Source of the DNA: Chondrosia reniformis
Lineage: Eukaryota; Porifera; Demospongiae; Chondrillida; Chondrillidae
Assembly (NCBI GenBank): GCA_947172415.1
Contig: OX359190.1
Span: 3,844,001 to 3,908,000 of the forward strand
Length of the DNA: 64,000 nucleotides
Direction of reading: 5' to 3'
Part shown: positions 34,854 through 46,150 of the stretch, piece by piece
Layout of the letters: each line of letters opens with the position of its first letter
Position numbering within the stretch: the stretch's first letter is position 1
Translations under genes and position numbers: made by a program
The notes under the pieces: generated by a model
What the model was told of the DNA's origin: nothing
What the model saw: only the letters and a program-made list of their open reading frames with translations
Database searches by the model: none

Positions 34854-35229
34854 GAGTTTAAAAACTCGTGGGGCTGCCGCCCCCCGAATTTACTCGAACT
34901 ACTTGGCCTCATCGTTGGGCTTTGATATATTATTCTTAATCCTAACGATTGAGGACGCTTAAGTGTCCTGAAAATTATAAATAACGACAGAAAAGCTTCG
35001 TTAACTAAAGCTTCCTGAATGTCTCCATTTGTAAAAACGATGTATTGACGTATAAATTAAGTGTTACAATAGTTGCGTATGAACTCGTATTATACATAAT
35101 TTGATGTATAAAATGTGTTATAATAGTTGCGTATGAACTCATATTATATATATATATATATCCGTAACATGAAGCCATACATAAATCGCGTTATGAAAAC
35201 AATAGAGGGGGCTGCCTCTGGCAGCCCCT
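34854..35229 (+). repeat. hairpin-capped repeat, copy A4 (full, best preserved)
   Basis: A 376-base copy. The 5' cap CAAGTAGTTCGAGT pairs with ACTCGAACTACTTG and encloses a GAGTTTAAAAACTC hairpin and GGGGCTGCCGCCCC. Then come ATCGTTGGG paired with CCTAACGAT, GGACGCTTAAGTGTCC, AAAGCTTCGTTAACTAAAGC, two GTTGCGTATGAACTC blocks, TATATA, CATGAAGCCATAC, GAAAACAATA and the 3' hairpin GGGGCTGCCTCTGGCAGCCCC followed by TAAAAA. It begins after an A-rich run (34808-34853). Confidence 0.9.
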
Positions 35230-35245
35230 AAAAATAGAAAAAATT

Positions 35246-35750
35246 AGACAGTGGAGGATTGTATATCCAACCATTTTTTGACATCAAACTCTTTAGTAAG
35301 TAACAGCCTAAAAGTTGTATATATACTCCTGGAATATTCCCTTGTTTAACTGAGATATAAAGTACTAGAGACGCCCGATAAAGGTCGAAAATACGTTTTC
35401 GATTATAATTGAAAAACTAAAGGGAATTTAAAAGGAGTATACTTGCAATCGTTAGATATCATTATCCTTCATAGATGGTGTCACCATTTATTATATATTC
35501 GTATTTTCGACCGTCTAATAAAACATTTTTGGCGATTTGGCACCAATCACTTACGGCCGCTTAGCTTCTCCTTTAAGCCTGTAATCCTGACGTAGGTGTA
35601 GCCAAAATATTACGAAAGAATAACGCTTCAATTCTATATAATTTGTTTCGTGATACGATGATTCTAAAGGAAAATAGAATAAATTAGAAAAGAGTGTTAG
35701 TTAGCAAACGTTATTGAAAATTTTCAGAAGTGTGGACATGTTCCACTAGC
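35246..35750 (-). repeat. dispersed ~500-bp repeat, copy 2
   Basis: Inverse copy of 15806-16305, starting a few bases after hairpin repeat A4. Landmarks: CATTTTTTGACATCAA, CCTGGAATATTCCCTTGTTT, AATACGTTTTCGATTATAA, TTGGCGATTTGG and GTGGACATGTTCCACTAGCG. Confidence 0.7.
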
Positions 35751-35859
35751 GACTACTATGGGGAAGCTTTGGAAGAGACATTAGTACCATGTTCACACAT
35801 ACCACGGAAACTCTTTTTCTGAGTCACCACCAGAAGACATGTTCCCATTTCGGTCTCTT

Positions 35860-35975
35860 GATCCTCAGCAAGCAGTAAAGACCCCTGGTCAAGTGGATAC
35901 TGCAAATCAACGACGATATCCAGAGAGGAACTGTCAACCTCCAAATTGACTCCGGTTCTGTAGTATTCATTATCA
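35860..35975 (+). pseudogene. possible aspartic-protease scrap of an LTR element
   Basis: One + frame reads DIQRGTVNLQIDSGSVVFII before a stop. The LQIDSGS.V.II pattern resembles the active-site loop of retroelement proteases (D-T/S-G). It lies next to the dispersed ~500-bp repeat, which could then be its LTR. The match is short and the call is weak. The opposite-strand frame at 35756-35944 has no motif. Confidence 0.3.
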
Positions 35976-36304
35976 ATTTAGCCTGACTTGTGTGATTGTG
36001 ATTGACTGACTGGTTATAACTTGTATACTGCTGCGTGTATTCTGTTCTAGAACTCTCTGTGCATGTGTATATATATCTATATACCTTTAGTGTACTTTGT
36101 TCTTATTGAAGTGGTATTACAGTTGAAGTTTACTTGTTAGTGCAGTATATTTAGCGTATCGTATGAGTATTACAACTTAGTTATATAACATATGTAGTGG
36201 AACCTCCATGTTATTCAAGTCACCCTTCTAAAAATTCTATACTATCATGTATATATAAGCAGATGGTCTTGTATATGGGAAAATTAATTAACAAAAAACA
36301 TTGT

Positions 36305-37250
36305 TAATCTACAGAAATTCCTTTGGTAGAACATTTTGAATATGTGAAATATAACAGGCACATTTCTGCTTTGTCATTCTTAGTTTCCAAAAAAGTGCTA
36401 TTCCTTGTACCAATTCCCTTTTTAACAACGGTTTTACATGCCCTGCTAAGAAAAAGTTTAATTCTCTCCACACTCGCTCTATGGGGTTCATGTCGGGACT
36501 GCTAGCTGGGGTGGGCCACCAATTAATTCCTTCTTCCACAAAGAAAGCCTTTGCCAATCAACAGATATGTTTTGGCTGCTTAAATCGATATGAGGAACCC
36601 TGAAATTTCTTTTCAATGAAAGAAAGAAGGAAGGCACACAAGATGTTGAAGAAAAGGGGCGCATCCATTCAAAAATGCAGATGTTTGTCGCTCCCTTCAT
36701 AGAGATACCTCACTAAACGTCAGCCTTTAATGTTTGTTTGCCTGTGGCTTTAATGTTTATTCATGTCCTACCTTAAGTCTCATCATTTGGCTGTGTCTTC
36801 ATAGTTGAATAGATTATTCATCTGTCCATATCACATTGTTGAAGGTATCACTGGTTTCGAGACACATCTTGGAAATCCGAAATCATTGGACAAAACCTTG
36901 TCCTGACTAATACCCATTTCAAATTTAAACATAAGTATCTTCATATGGTAGAGGAAGAGACTTCAATTGAAAACGTTCTAGTGATTAATCGCTGAAATTC
37001 AATTGAAGAGATCTCATCATCGTCTTCTAATTGCTGCTTCATGAAGGTAGCAATTTGTTTTGAGATTTTTGATAATATACCATTCCTATGTTTGTCTTTA
37101 AGACCATGGTTCTGTTGTGAACAATATATCCATTTTCTTACCATTTCTGGTTTGATTCTTTTCCTTCCAAGCTTAGAATCCTAACAATTGAGAAGACATT
37201 TTCGCCATCCTTCCACAAACGAACAATTCTGGGAATCCTTTCCTTCCAGG
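36305..37250 (-). pseudogene. Tc1-like transposase relic
   Basis: From about 37245 the minus strand reads PRIVRLWKDGENVFSIVRIL (first helix-turn-helix), HGLKDKHRNGILSKISKQI, EISSIEFQRLITRTFSIEV (second HTH), a degraded first catalytic region near 36820 (TMWYGQMNN where the family has WTDE), GATNICIFEW, SSQNISVDWQ where the family has the second Asp (DNDPKH), and finally EEGINWWPTPASSPDMNPIE (PDMNPIE with the third acidic residue) and ISHIQNVLPK. First and second acidic residues are lost, and several frame breaks occur. No inverted ends were found, but TAGTGGAACCTCC at 36196 may be a Tigger-type end. Confidence 0.75.
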
Positions 37251-37705
37251 ACTCTACTGTTAAACCACTAACATCTCCTGATTCTCCACTTACAGTCATC
37301 TTCCTTAAGTTATGTCTCTTTTTCCATTGTCAAACCAGTCATTTGAAGCCTTCAAACATTCAGCTACACCAAGTTTCTGAGCAATCTCCACTACTTTTTC
37401 AGTCAGGTATCTTTCATCAGGATAAATATTCTTCGAGATAGGAAGCAGGTACCATTGATACAAGGCTTCATTGACATCAGAATATTTCGACTCACATACT
37501 CGCTTTCTAGTGTGTCGCAGTTCAGCAGAAGCATTGTTCTCATACATTCTGACAATCTTATCCTTGCCCTTCAGGATAGTGTTGATTTGTGTCTTTCCAC
37601 ACTGAAATATTTCAGCCAACTTTCGAATGCTTAGTTAACTTTCCCTTTCACTAGTTTTGACTACATCATACTTCAGTTCTAGAGATAGATCATTTTGATT
37701 TTCGC
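37240..37705 (-). pseudogene. Tigger/pogo N-terminal DNA-binding region fused to Tc1 relic
   Basis: From about 37700 the frame reads QNDLSLELKYDVVKTSERES, then (after a stop near 37634) SIRKLAEIFQCGKTQINTIL, the CENP-B N-terminal HTH, then RKRVCESKYSDVNEALYQWY, IYPDERYLTEKVVEIAQKLG and KASNDWFDN, the CENP-B-type second domain. After one stop it continues MTVSGESGDVSGLTVESWKE and passes directly into Tc1-type sequence. A Tigger catalytic core should follow here and does not. This is a chimeric join of two Tc1/mariner-superfamily relatives, on one strand and nearly in one frame. Confidence 0.7.
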
Positions 37706-37828
37706 TGCCATGTGACACAATGTGCTCAGCTATTAGATGATGTAATTCGACACATGAATTTAAACTGTCCACCATACGACCATTGAAGATCCAACTATAG
37801 TTGTGCAAGTTAAGTAAACAGATAATAA

Positions 37829-38508
37829 TGGCTAGTCAACCACCTGGTGGTAGCAACATAGCAGATTTATAAAAGTACCCTCACATATACGAGGATATCA
37901 TGCCTATCAAGATGCATGGCAACCGACCTTAGAAGTGCTATCGTTGAACAGAGAACCAAATAATATTGAGGACAATACAGCAGTGGCCGTTTTGAAGAGC
38001 TTTACTGTTGTAGGACACATACCTAAGGAATTATCACCACTTTTTCCCCAATTTCTAAGATGGTGCAAAAAAGGCATTGCAAAGGGGACAGGTAATAAAG
38101 TAAATCATGGCGCTGGACTTGGTTTGGAGATTCCGTGTACATACTGTCCGTATGGTCCTAAAGCTTCCTGTGATCGATTGAAGAAGATCCTTGAAGAATC
38201 CACCAGCTGTTGGCTAATGACCTTGATCAGGCACAACAGCATATAGAAGAAACTACAAGCACTGACAACCAAGATTAAGAACTTGCAAACATTGAAGAGC
38301 AGGATGAATGGATGCTATTCTGTCTTCAGAATCCTCAATTTCCTGAAGTATCCCAGGATGAAGATCCTTCTTTTAGTGCACCTCCATTGCCTCTCCTTCC
38401 TGGACTACCTTTATTGTCACAACAATGCGTCGATATGATTGCAGGTGCTGCAATTGGTCCAGGATTATTTTATTCGAACTGGTCACCTAAACACAAAGAC
38501 GCTAACTG
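37829..38508 (+). pseudogene. HIRAN-like domain ORF
   Basis: The ATG at 37829 opens MASQPPGGSNIADL and a TAA. Coding continues in shifted frames as RGYHAYQDAWQPTLEVLSLN, REPNNIEDNTAVAVLKSF, VVGHIPKELSPLFPQFL, a Lys-rich stretch with GAGLGLEIPCTYCPYGPKAS and LKKILEE. This is the HIRAN pattern (REP.N..D..AVAV...G..VGH.P...), a DNA-end-binding fold known from HLTF/Rad5 helicases and also found alone in many invertebrate proteins of unknown role. The C-terminal part has FLQNPQFPEVSQDED-type Pro-rich sequence. Three breaks mark it as a pseudogene or a poorly assembled exon series. Confidence 0.55.
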
Positions 38509-40202
38509 ATGCTATTAATCGTTATGCTAACTGGGCCTATTTGCTATTTGCTTTCTAGTTAGACTATCTATTTTGCGATTAGCTTGTAGTGTTTAGATGA
38601 ATAGAAGCATATTGTAGCGTGTCCTTGTATATATGTATAGAGATAAGTACTTAGAATATGCCATCTTTTGTAAAGTGGTGGCTCTGAAAAATAGCCTTTA
38701 TGTTTTAGTTAACACATATAACACGTGGTGGTACTGATGGAAGTTAGTCCAGTCACTAGACCCTAGGGAGTATTCACACTCTGGGGTAAGGCCTATAAGA
38801 AATTGTATTGTAGGACCATCCACTTCCATAACGTCACCATTCGGCATTCCCTGGTGCAAATTGGCTTTCCCGTGTGCCTAAATTTCTAGTGGTCTTGCAG
38901 GAATTCTCTCTGTATGGATTCACTTTAAAATACTTGAAGTTTTAATTTCAGCACTGGCAAATGGGTACACTAAGTAGACCAAGCAATGATTGTAGCAGCC
39001 TAGATTCTGTATACTATTTATATGTGTTGAATGAAATTGTACAATGTTAAACCTGTATGGTTGTAGTAACCTCCTTTAACAAGTAAGTTACCATTTTTCA
39101 ATTAACTATTACCGAAAACTGGTAACAGGTAACTGTTAACTTTTATCTGTTAACTGTTAATGGCTATGTCTTTGGATGTTCTGATCTACTTATGTACGTA
39201 TTTGCCTATGTACTCGTCAATATCCATCACAATGGCATCCAAAGTCTTGATTTTGTCTTGATCTTAACTGACTCACCCTTCTTTAAATTTCAGGTGGCAC
39301 CTTTCTCTCTTAGCAGCTTCTAAGTAATCTTTCCCATTCTATCTTACTGATTCATTATTTGTGTATTGTATAAGGACTCTATCCATCTTAGCAAAAATGT
39401 TACATAAACATTTCACTTAGATGTATGGAGATTTACTACATTCTGTGATGCAACAGAAGTCATGTAATAAATAGTCCCAGTTAACGGGTAACGGTTAAAC
39501 GGTAACCGTTAACCATTATAGGTTTTCTGTTAACTTTTGCTTGAAAAGCTTGAAAAGTTAAATTCCTTACCTTTTTATAAACCGTACTGTCGAACAAAAA
39601 CCAGCAGGTTTTGCCTTCTTCTCATTATTGATTTTTGCAAACTTCCTGTTTCTAGTGTCTTCTAATTAGCGAAGTATAGTATAATTGCTTCCAAAATATG
39701 GCTGCCATAGTTGAGCGACAGAAGCACTTTTGATGCTTGAGGTTATGAAAACCTATTCGTTTTACTATAACGAAGTATCAATATACATAACAGCATAGAT
39801 TATGTATACTTTAGTCTGTTGGATTGCAACCAATTCAAATGCGGAAAACTTGCCTGTAAAGGCACCCAAAGCATGCAGAAACTGACGGGAGAGAATTGGG
39901 ATACTCGAAATTTAGACAAAAATATTGTGATTTTTGGAAAACAGGAATTATTCCAGAATACAAGCGAAAACGGCGGTTCGCTCTCATAGTCCTGTGAACC
40001 CATGCTTGTAGATTATATACACCAAATTTGGTGCTTCTCAGTTTATTTATGTAGAAGTAGATAGCCTTTTTGTGGAACTAATTGACATTTTTGAGTTGAC
40101 ATTTTTCAACTTTAAAATATCTCGGTAACGGAGTATCCAATCAAATTATGGCTGACACCAAATAATGAGCACATAGTTATTTTGCTTGTAAAATTCAAGT
40201 TA
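38509..40202. other. no gene; GTTAAC-rich stretch
   Basis: About 1.7 kb. Two clusters rich in GTTAAC and GGTAAC motifs lie at 39085-39165 and 39480-39540 and look like the two ends of a decayed inverted-repeat element, but I could not define its limits. No coding similarity was seen. Confidence 0.35.
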
Positions 40203-41211
40203 CAGTGGATGGATTTAACGAAACGTTTTGAATAAACGGTTATAAACAACGTAAAGCCTTCAGCTTATACCGAATTTTTAGGGGCGAATCTTGGAAAATA
40301 TTGTTTATAACGAAGCTTTCCTGGTCTGGTGTTTTGATCCTGGACGAGTTAAGTTTTAGTGAATGAAGTGTATATGCATAGTGGATACGAACATTATATT
40401 GAATTCGATGTTATTTTGGCAGTCAAGTAATAACTAACACCTTAATGCCTTAAGTATACGATATTTTTTGTTATGCTAAAGTTGATTTTAGGATGTCCAA
40501 GCGACAGTCTTACAGTGTTCATTTCAAACTGAAAGTGCTAGAAGAATTTGATGCAGGGATGCAAAAGAAGACCATTTGTCAGAATCCTAAAATTGCTCCA
40601 TCAACACTGTGTAATTTCATTAAAGACAGAGACATACTAGAGAGGGCCTGAGATGGTGATCACATTAGTTCAAAGGCTGAAAAATTAGGTTTACCTCTTT
40701 TAGTGACCTTGACAAAGCTCTGTACTTATGGATAAAGTAGGCCAGAGCTATGAACATTCCCATTAATGGACCAATCATTATGGAGAAGGCAAACAGTTTG
40801 TCCAAGGAGTTAAAGAACTTGATTTCAAGGCCAACAGTGGATGGTTATATTGTTTCAAAATCAGGCGATCTCTAGCTTTCAAAACTGTTTGTGGAGAATC
40901 TGGAACTGGTACTCCTAACATGACTGATGAATGGAGAAACCAAAAGCTTCCTATTATTCTCTAGGTATTAGTATTCATCTGTAGTTACAGTCCTGCATGG
41001 CATTTTAAAACTTGGGTAAGTATACGAAATCACGCAACCTTTTTTAATTTATTTTGATGTCAAAGTACTACAAAAAACAAACAAACGACTTAGAGCTATA
41101 GACATTCCATCTATAATTTACCGTGACGAGTGTGGATATGATGCGTGCCTAAAAACGTTATAACTAAATTCTGTTCTGCAATTTGAAGTCCCTTATATCC
41201 GTGCTCCACTG
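40203..41211 (+). mobile_element. Tigger element with internal deletion
   Basis: Flanked by TA on both sides, with ends CAGTGGATGGATTTAACG and, reverse-complemented on the right, CAGTGGAGCACGGATATAAG. Inside, the transposase start at 40493 gives a 52-codon frame (SKRQSYSVHFKLKVLEEFD, IAPSTLCNFIKDRDI) that stops at 40649; relic coding continues as RAMNIPINGPIIMEKANSL and FKTVCGESGTG up to about 40930, the CENP-B-like second domain. The DDE core is gone. At 1009 bases it is about half the length of a complete Tigger. Confidence 0.75.
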
Positions 41212-42834
41212 TAGTTGGACTTATGGTCAGAGAGATACATCACCAAGTCCAATATACCCCAAAAAAGCCGTTAGCCCCCCCTACTACCTCAACAAGAAGA
41301 ATGGACGTATATCTGTACAGGTGTGTTATAAGATTTAACCTTTCATTCTTGTGTATTATGTTACAGGTGATAATTGTTTGCTAATTGTACTGACTCATTC
41401 AGACATTTTTCATGACTCTATTTTAATTTTTACATAGCCCTATGAGGTCCAAGTGACTATATAATAGTAAAATTACAGTCTAGTACTAGCTACACATGCA
41501 GTGCAAATTACAAATTTAAAGAGATCCAAGTGACCCATGGGATAATCAGTATTTTAAACAGTACTAGACTTTACTCTCTGCGTATAACTGCCGTACTTAC
41601 TGCATTTCTACGGATGGCCTCTCCTGTGCCTGTGGACCCACCAGACCCGCACCATTCTACCAATTCATACTACGTATAAGGAGAAAATTATTTAAACTCA
41701 ATGACACTATTGCATCATTACATATATAATATTAAATCTTATGTGTAAAAAGGGCAGATATGGCCCCCACAAGCCCCAAACAGCCCACGCGTTACTTGTT
41801 CTCATAGTGAAGTTACTTGCCAGCATCCTATATTCGCTCTCTTGTAGCCTAATTACCAGAAGTCATACATGAAATTAGTACAACATTGACCTATTAACCT
41901 TGTAATAGAATAAAATTGACTGACTTGTTGCCTTTATAGATTGCCTATCTCTGCTAAAGCATAGTAACCATCTAAATTACTGAAAATTTGAATAATGTCT
42001 AGGCTCCTTTTCACATTGGTGTCCTTCTAGGTTATCAAAACCATAAGAATGTTGTATTACTCTGGTTCGAAGGAAATATTCAATTGCACAGGGTGGACTG
42101 ACACAAAGTGCCTTTTGCCTGGAATTCCAAAAAACACAGTAAGGTGCTAAATTTCATAGATTAATTTTGATTTTTTCCATGATTTTACCTTTTTCTGACA
42201 AATTGTTGCTTTACCATTCTGTACTTCAATTATTTAGAATCATAATAATTGCATTTGGATGAGCAAGGCTGATTTTGTCTTCCAAAGGGTAGGGGCATCT
42301 TGATCAGTGACATTTGGAAATTTCTACAGGTTGAGGTTTTCTTTTTAATGGTAATAGTAGTGCATCTAACCTAGGCATAGCAGTGCATTTAATGTCGCTT
42401 TAGTGTTAATTGCAAGATATACTGAAGCACTTTGGAGCAGTGATAAGATACCTGTGTGGTACTCTTAATGTATGTACATAGCAAATCTTATCCAGTGTTG
42501 ATCTCATTGAATTTCGTTGATTTTACTCTTAACACTAAGCAACAACAAAGAGGGATACCTAGACTTTGCTATAGTCTCGCATGTACCCTCATTACCAGGA
42601 AATTAGTCAAATATGTACTGATGGGTGCCTTGCATTTTAGCATAACAGTATGATGGATTGTGCATGGACCTGGGTGAAGGTTGAAATACAACAACAAATT
42701 TTTAGGGACATGATCAAATTACGTATACGTGTAAAAGGAACATGGTAATCTTTTGGTAAGTGGTGGCTGTGATAAAAGCCGTTTCTATTTCCTTAATATA
42801 ATAATAATTGTAAGTAATGTAAGTTAGTGTATTG
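41212..42834. other. no gene seen
   Basis: About 1.6 kb of AT-rich sequence with no recognisable coding or repeat structure. Confidence 0.35.
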
Positions 42835-43150
42835 GTCATCGCTCAACTCACCAGCTTTCCACTTTCTGCTGATTTCAGCTAAATACTTTCCTTTCTAAGT
42901 CTGAACCAAAGTAGGCTTCATTTTGACTCCTAACTGCTTCAAAAAATGATGATTAGCTGCCTGGTTGCCGTGCAGCGAGGCATACTCGCTGATCAATCCC
43001 TTTTGTTCTGGTGTGAAATTGGCATATTTCCCTCTTGGCTTTCTGTTCCTGGTGACGCATTTCTCACAGCTTCGTTGACATCTTTAATCGCTGCTTGCAT
43101 AATGTGTGCAGACAGAGGTCCACTGGGATCTGGAACAGAACCCGTGCCCT
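42835..43150 (-). pseudogene. HTH-like transposase N-terminal scrap
   Basis: One minus frame reads GKYANFTPEQKGLISEYASL, HGNQAANHHFLKQLGVKMK and KGKYLAEISRKWKAGEL. The 'FTPEQK..I..YA..HG...A..HF...LG' spacing is that of helix-turn-helix N-termini in transposase-like proteins from invertebrate repeats. A frameshift separates it from an upstream AHIMQAAIKDVNEAVRNA piece. I cannot assign the superfamily. Confidence 0.35.
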
Positions 43151-43683
43151 AAGGCTGGAAGTACCGGTACAACGCTCTATTGACGTGTCACATGGGTGAT
43201 TGCCCACATTCAAAATTTGATGTGATTAAAATTTGTAATGCAAAACGTTTCATATTATTTATTTTACTATAGCGAGCCATCATCTGAAATACATGAACAT
43301 TTGCACTGATCCAAATTTTCCCGCTATATGGTGTCAAGCAATACCTCATAAATCAAGAATGACGTTATTTTTGGGTATTTGTAGCTATTCATGCGTGCTT
43401 TGTGAAATACCGCTACATGTTTCAATGCTCTACACCCTCTACAGATTGGCTAACCAGGAACAGACCTGTGTTAACCTTTACCTCTTACATTAATTAAGTA
43501 TGATATAATGATGCATTTGACCTTTTCCTATTTAAAACCCCTATGTATCTATTTATAGTCAGTGTTATTTTTGCTGACTTTGTTGTTAAGGAAATTATTG
43601 TGAACACTTTGTTAGTGCTTAAGTTAGATATAGCACCACAATATCACGTGTGGCGACAGAATTGTATGGGATTATTTATCATT

Positions 43684-44340
43684 ATGGCAGTAACTATTGG
43701 AACAATTCAGGAGTTTGATGATGAGGTAGAATTGGTAACAGCTTATCTGGAGCAAGTTCAGCTCTTCATGGACGCGAATACCATAGCAAATGAGAAGAAA
43801 GTAGCCGTTTTTCTTAGTCTAATAGGTAGTAAGGCTTATGAAGTGCTCAGAAATATTTTGGGGCCTGAGAAGCCAACCAGTAAGTCATATGAGGAATTGA
43901 GGAAGGTGCTAAAACAGCACTATGAGCCTCAGCCAGTGATTAATGCTGAGAGATTCTATTTTTTGCAGGCACTAGGAGAGTCTTGTACCACATACACTGC
44001 AGAGTTATAGAGTACATCCAGAAACTGCCAGTTTGGTATTCATTTAGAGGAAGCTCTCAGAGATCAATTTGTTTGTGGAATGTGATAACTAACATTGCAA
44101 GAAATGTACTAGTTTGCAAGTATGGAAACCGCTATGCTTTACAAGCAGAATGAAACATTTGCAATTTTGAAAACTACATGTGTAGGGCGGCTGAAAACTT
44201 ACCTGATTCTTCTCATGTGCAGTTCATCAAACAGCATCCGTCACCTGTAGCCTTGCAACCGTCTCGGTACCCTTGCAACCGTTCGTTTCGATGTTTAGAA
44301 CAAAGGGGGAGTAAAAGAGCCAGAACAACAGACTAAGCGA
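43684..44340 (+). pseudogene. Ty3/gypsy-like gag relic
   Basis: The Met at 43684 opens AVTIGTIQEFDDEVELVTAY, then YLEQVQLFMDANTIANEKK, AVFLSLIGSKAYEVLRNIL and SYEELRKVLKQHYEPQP, the capsid-like gag pattern of gypsy elements (a D...W..Y..RL..FF.AN motif followed by FLS..G...Y..L). After a frameshift at about 43990 coding resumes (ARNVLVCKYGNRYALQA, then AENLPDSSHV). No zinc knuckle is visible, and no pol follows. It is unrelated in position to the gypsy pol at 17.6 kb but could be the same family. Confidence 0.7.
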
Positions 44341-45082
44341 TAAGAGTTCACTTACGGTTGCGATCTTAATAATTGAAACGAACCAAAACTCGGTGAAGAC
44401 GCAAAACGACTATAGCCTTAATGCGCATCGAATCGGTTCCACTGAAAGCAGTCTGAACAAATTGGTTAACGTTAATGCGCATTCAATCGAAGCACATTAA
44501 TGCGCATTGACGGAATGCGCATACAGTGTGAAAGTGCCTTTACTGAATTTGCTATGGCTTTCTGTAGTTTGCATTATTAACAATAGCTTCAACCACAAGG
44601 TGAGATAGATTATAAATATGATTGACGATAAGTCTCAAATAACGCCCCTTTTCTAATGGATTAAATAATATACCTTCCACACCTCTAAGCAGCTGGCATG
44701 TGATTGACCTCTTTATGGTGACGTTATACTTCACTTTTATTGCACAACTGAATTAAAATGGATTTACAATGATATTCTCACTTACAGTTTCAGTAATCAG
44801 TCTATTGATATAAACCAAAGTTGTTAGTCTCTCATTAGTGTTCTTGCAGAGATCTTGGTGAAAGAAAATAGATGTTAAACGGTAATGAAGACTACCAGTA
44901 TACACAGCTAGCTACTTAGCTATATACCTGTAATTTATTTATAAACCACTCCACAGTTACCTGTGGAGGAGTTGATATTGATTTTCCCCTAAAACTCTGG
45001 ATATCTTTGGGTGCCCTATGTGCCTTCCTCTTTAGACTATCTTCATACATTTTCTCAAGTTCTGACAGGAATGGATTGGCCT
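44341..45082. other. no gene; short repeated motif
   Basis: No coding similarity. Around 44405-44525 the motif TTAATGCGCATTGA/CAATCG recurs about four times with changes. Confidence 0.35.
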
Positions 45083-45679
45083 CTAATATGTTGGTAAGTC
45101 ATCTATGCTGAATTTGAATATAGCTGTTATTGCAGTTCTGTATGAGTTACCTTCTGATCTCCATAGGTGTTTGTGTAACACTATTCCTATTTCACCTGTT
45201 TCTGGATCTTCCGGGTCAGATTCTTTAGTCATGTAGTCTGCCTTGACGTCCTGAAACTTTTCTCGCTCATCATCTTTCACCTCTCATGCTCTACTTTCCA
45301 CTTTCTATATGTATAGGTTGAGGTAAACATAATAGAATATATCCTTTTTAGAAATAGTTACCCTTTGCCTTCTCTTTTGTCTTTTAGCAATCCTGAGACT
45401 AAGATTTTGTTCTTCCATTGTTTCCCCACTCTGTTTTTCAAGTCTCTTAAGATTTTCAAATAACCTTTTCACTGCAACGTAATTAAATGGGATAGGATAT
45501 GTGAAGTAAATTATTATACATATAATGATTGCATATTTATTAACAGCTGAGGGGTACTTACGATTGACTAGATCCATTGTTTCCTCTTGTATATAACGTT
45601 TGACCTCATCTATAATTTTCTTTTTTGCTTGTACATTTTCACAATATAAGAAGCTATACTCATTGACAAATACACTCAT
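45083..45679 (-). CDS. unnamed ORF with a candidate 90-base intron
   Basis: Two minus frames. The upstream one (45679-45305) reads VNEYSFLYCENVQAKKKIID, KRYIQEETMDLV, then after a GTAAGT donor (45561) and a TTGCAG acceptor (45472) VKRLFENLKRLEKQSGETME and a basic KRQKRRQRV stretch. The 90 bases between the sites contain no stop and keep frame, so splicing is possible but unproved. The second frame (45280-45083) reads KADYMTKESDPEDPETGEIG and HKHLWRSEGNSY, where an acidic patch is followed by a WRS motif; the same layout occurs in uncharacterised sponge/cnidarian proteins as I remember them. No function can be given. Confidence 0.35.
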
Positions 45680-46150
45680 GACTCTATAATCCTGCCATGT
45701 TGGTTTTATAGAAATATGCTGGATTAAAGAGGGTGCCGGATTAACAAATCAGCAGTATCATCAGCAATGCAGTATCTCTCATCACTGACTGCCACGTTTC
45801 TAGCGGGAACGTCAGAAAACCACAAAAACAACGCACGCTTAAACCGAGAACCTATCTCAGCGGCTGTTTCCTCATGAGTATCCTTCTGATTCTATTCCTT
45901 AAACAAACACAGCACTCTCTTAATAGTGGATGTAAGTTCCGTCCTTGTTCGTTTAGATGAAGAGCGGATTAACAAGACAAAAACGCATAATAACGTATAC
46001 GAAAGTGTGAAAACTGGCGCTGCTGGATCCAGAAACCGAAGTCCAGATTAACGTGTTCAAAAATGTACAGAGTACATCGGTTTTACCTAATAATTGTCTG
46101 GATATCAAGGGTGCCGGTTTAACAGAGGCCGGATTAAAGAGTCATGACTG
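45673..46150. mobile_element. TA-flanked MITE, 478 bases
   Basis: Flanking TA at 45671-45672 and 46151-46152. Left end CACTCATGACTCTATAATCC; right end, reverse-complemented, CAGTCATGACTCTTTAATCC. Over 24 bases the arms differ at three positions. GGTGCCGGATTAACA (left) and GGTGCCGGTTTAACA (right) recur further inside in direct orientation. Consistent with a nonautonomous pogo/Tigger-type element; it overlaps the first codons of the ORF at 45679. Confidence 0.65.

Noticed and set aside
39085-39540. GTTAAC-rich clusters as ends of a defined element
   Set aside because: The repeats are too degenerate to set boundaries or a target duplication.
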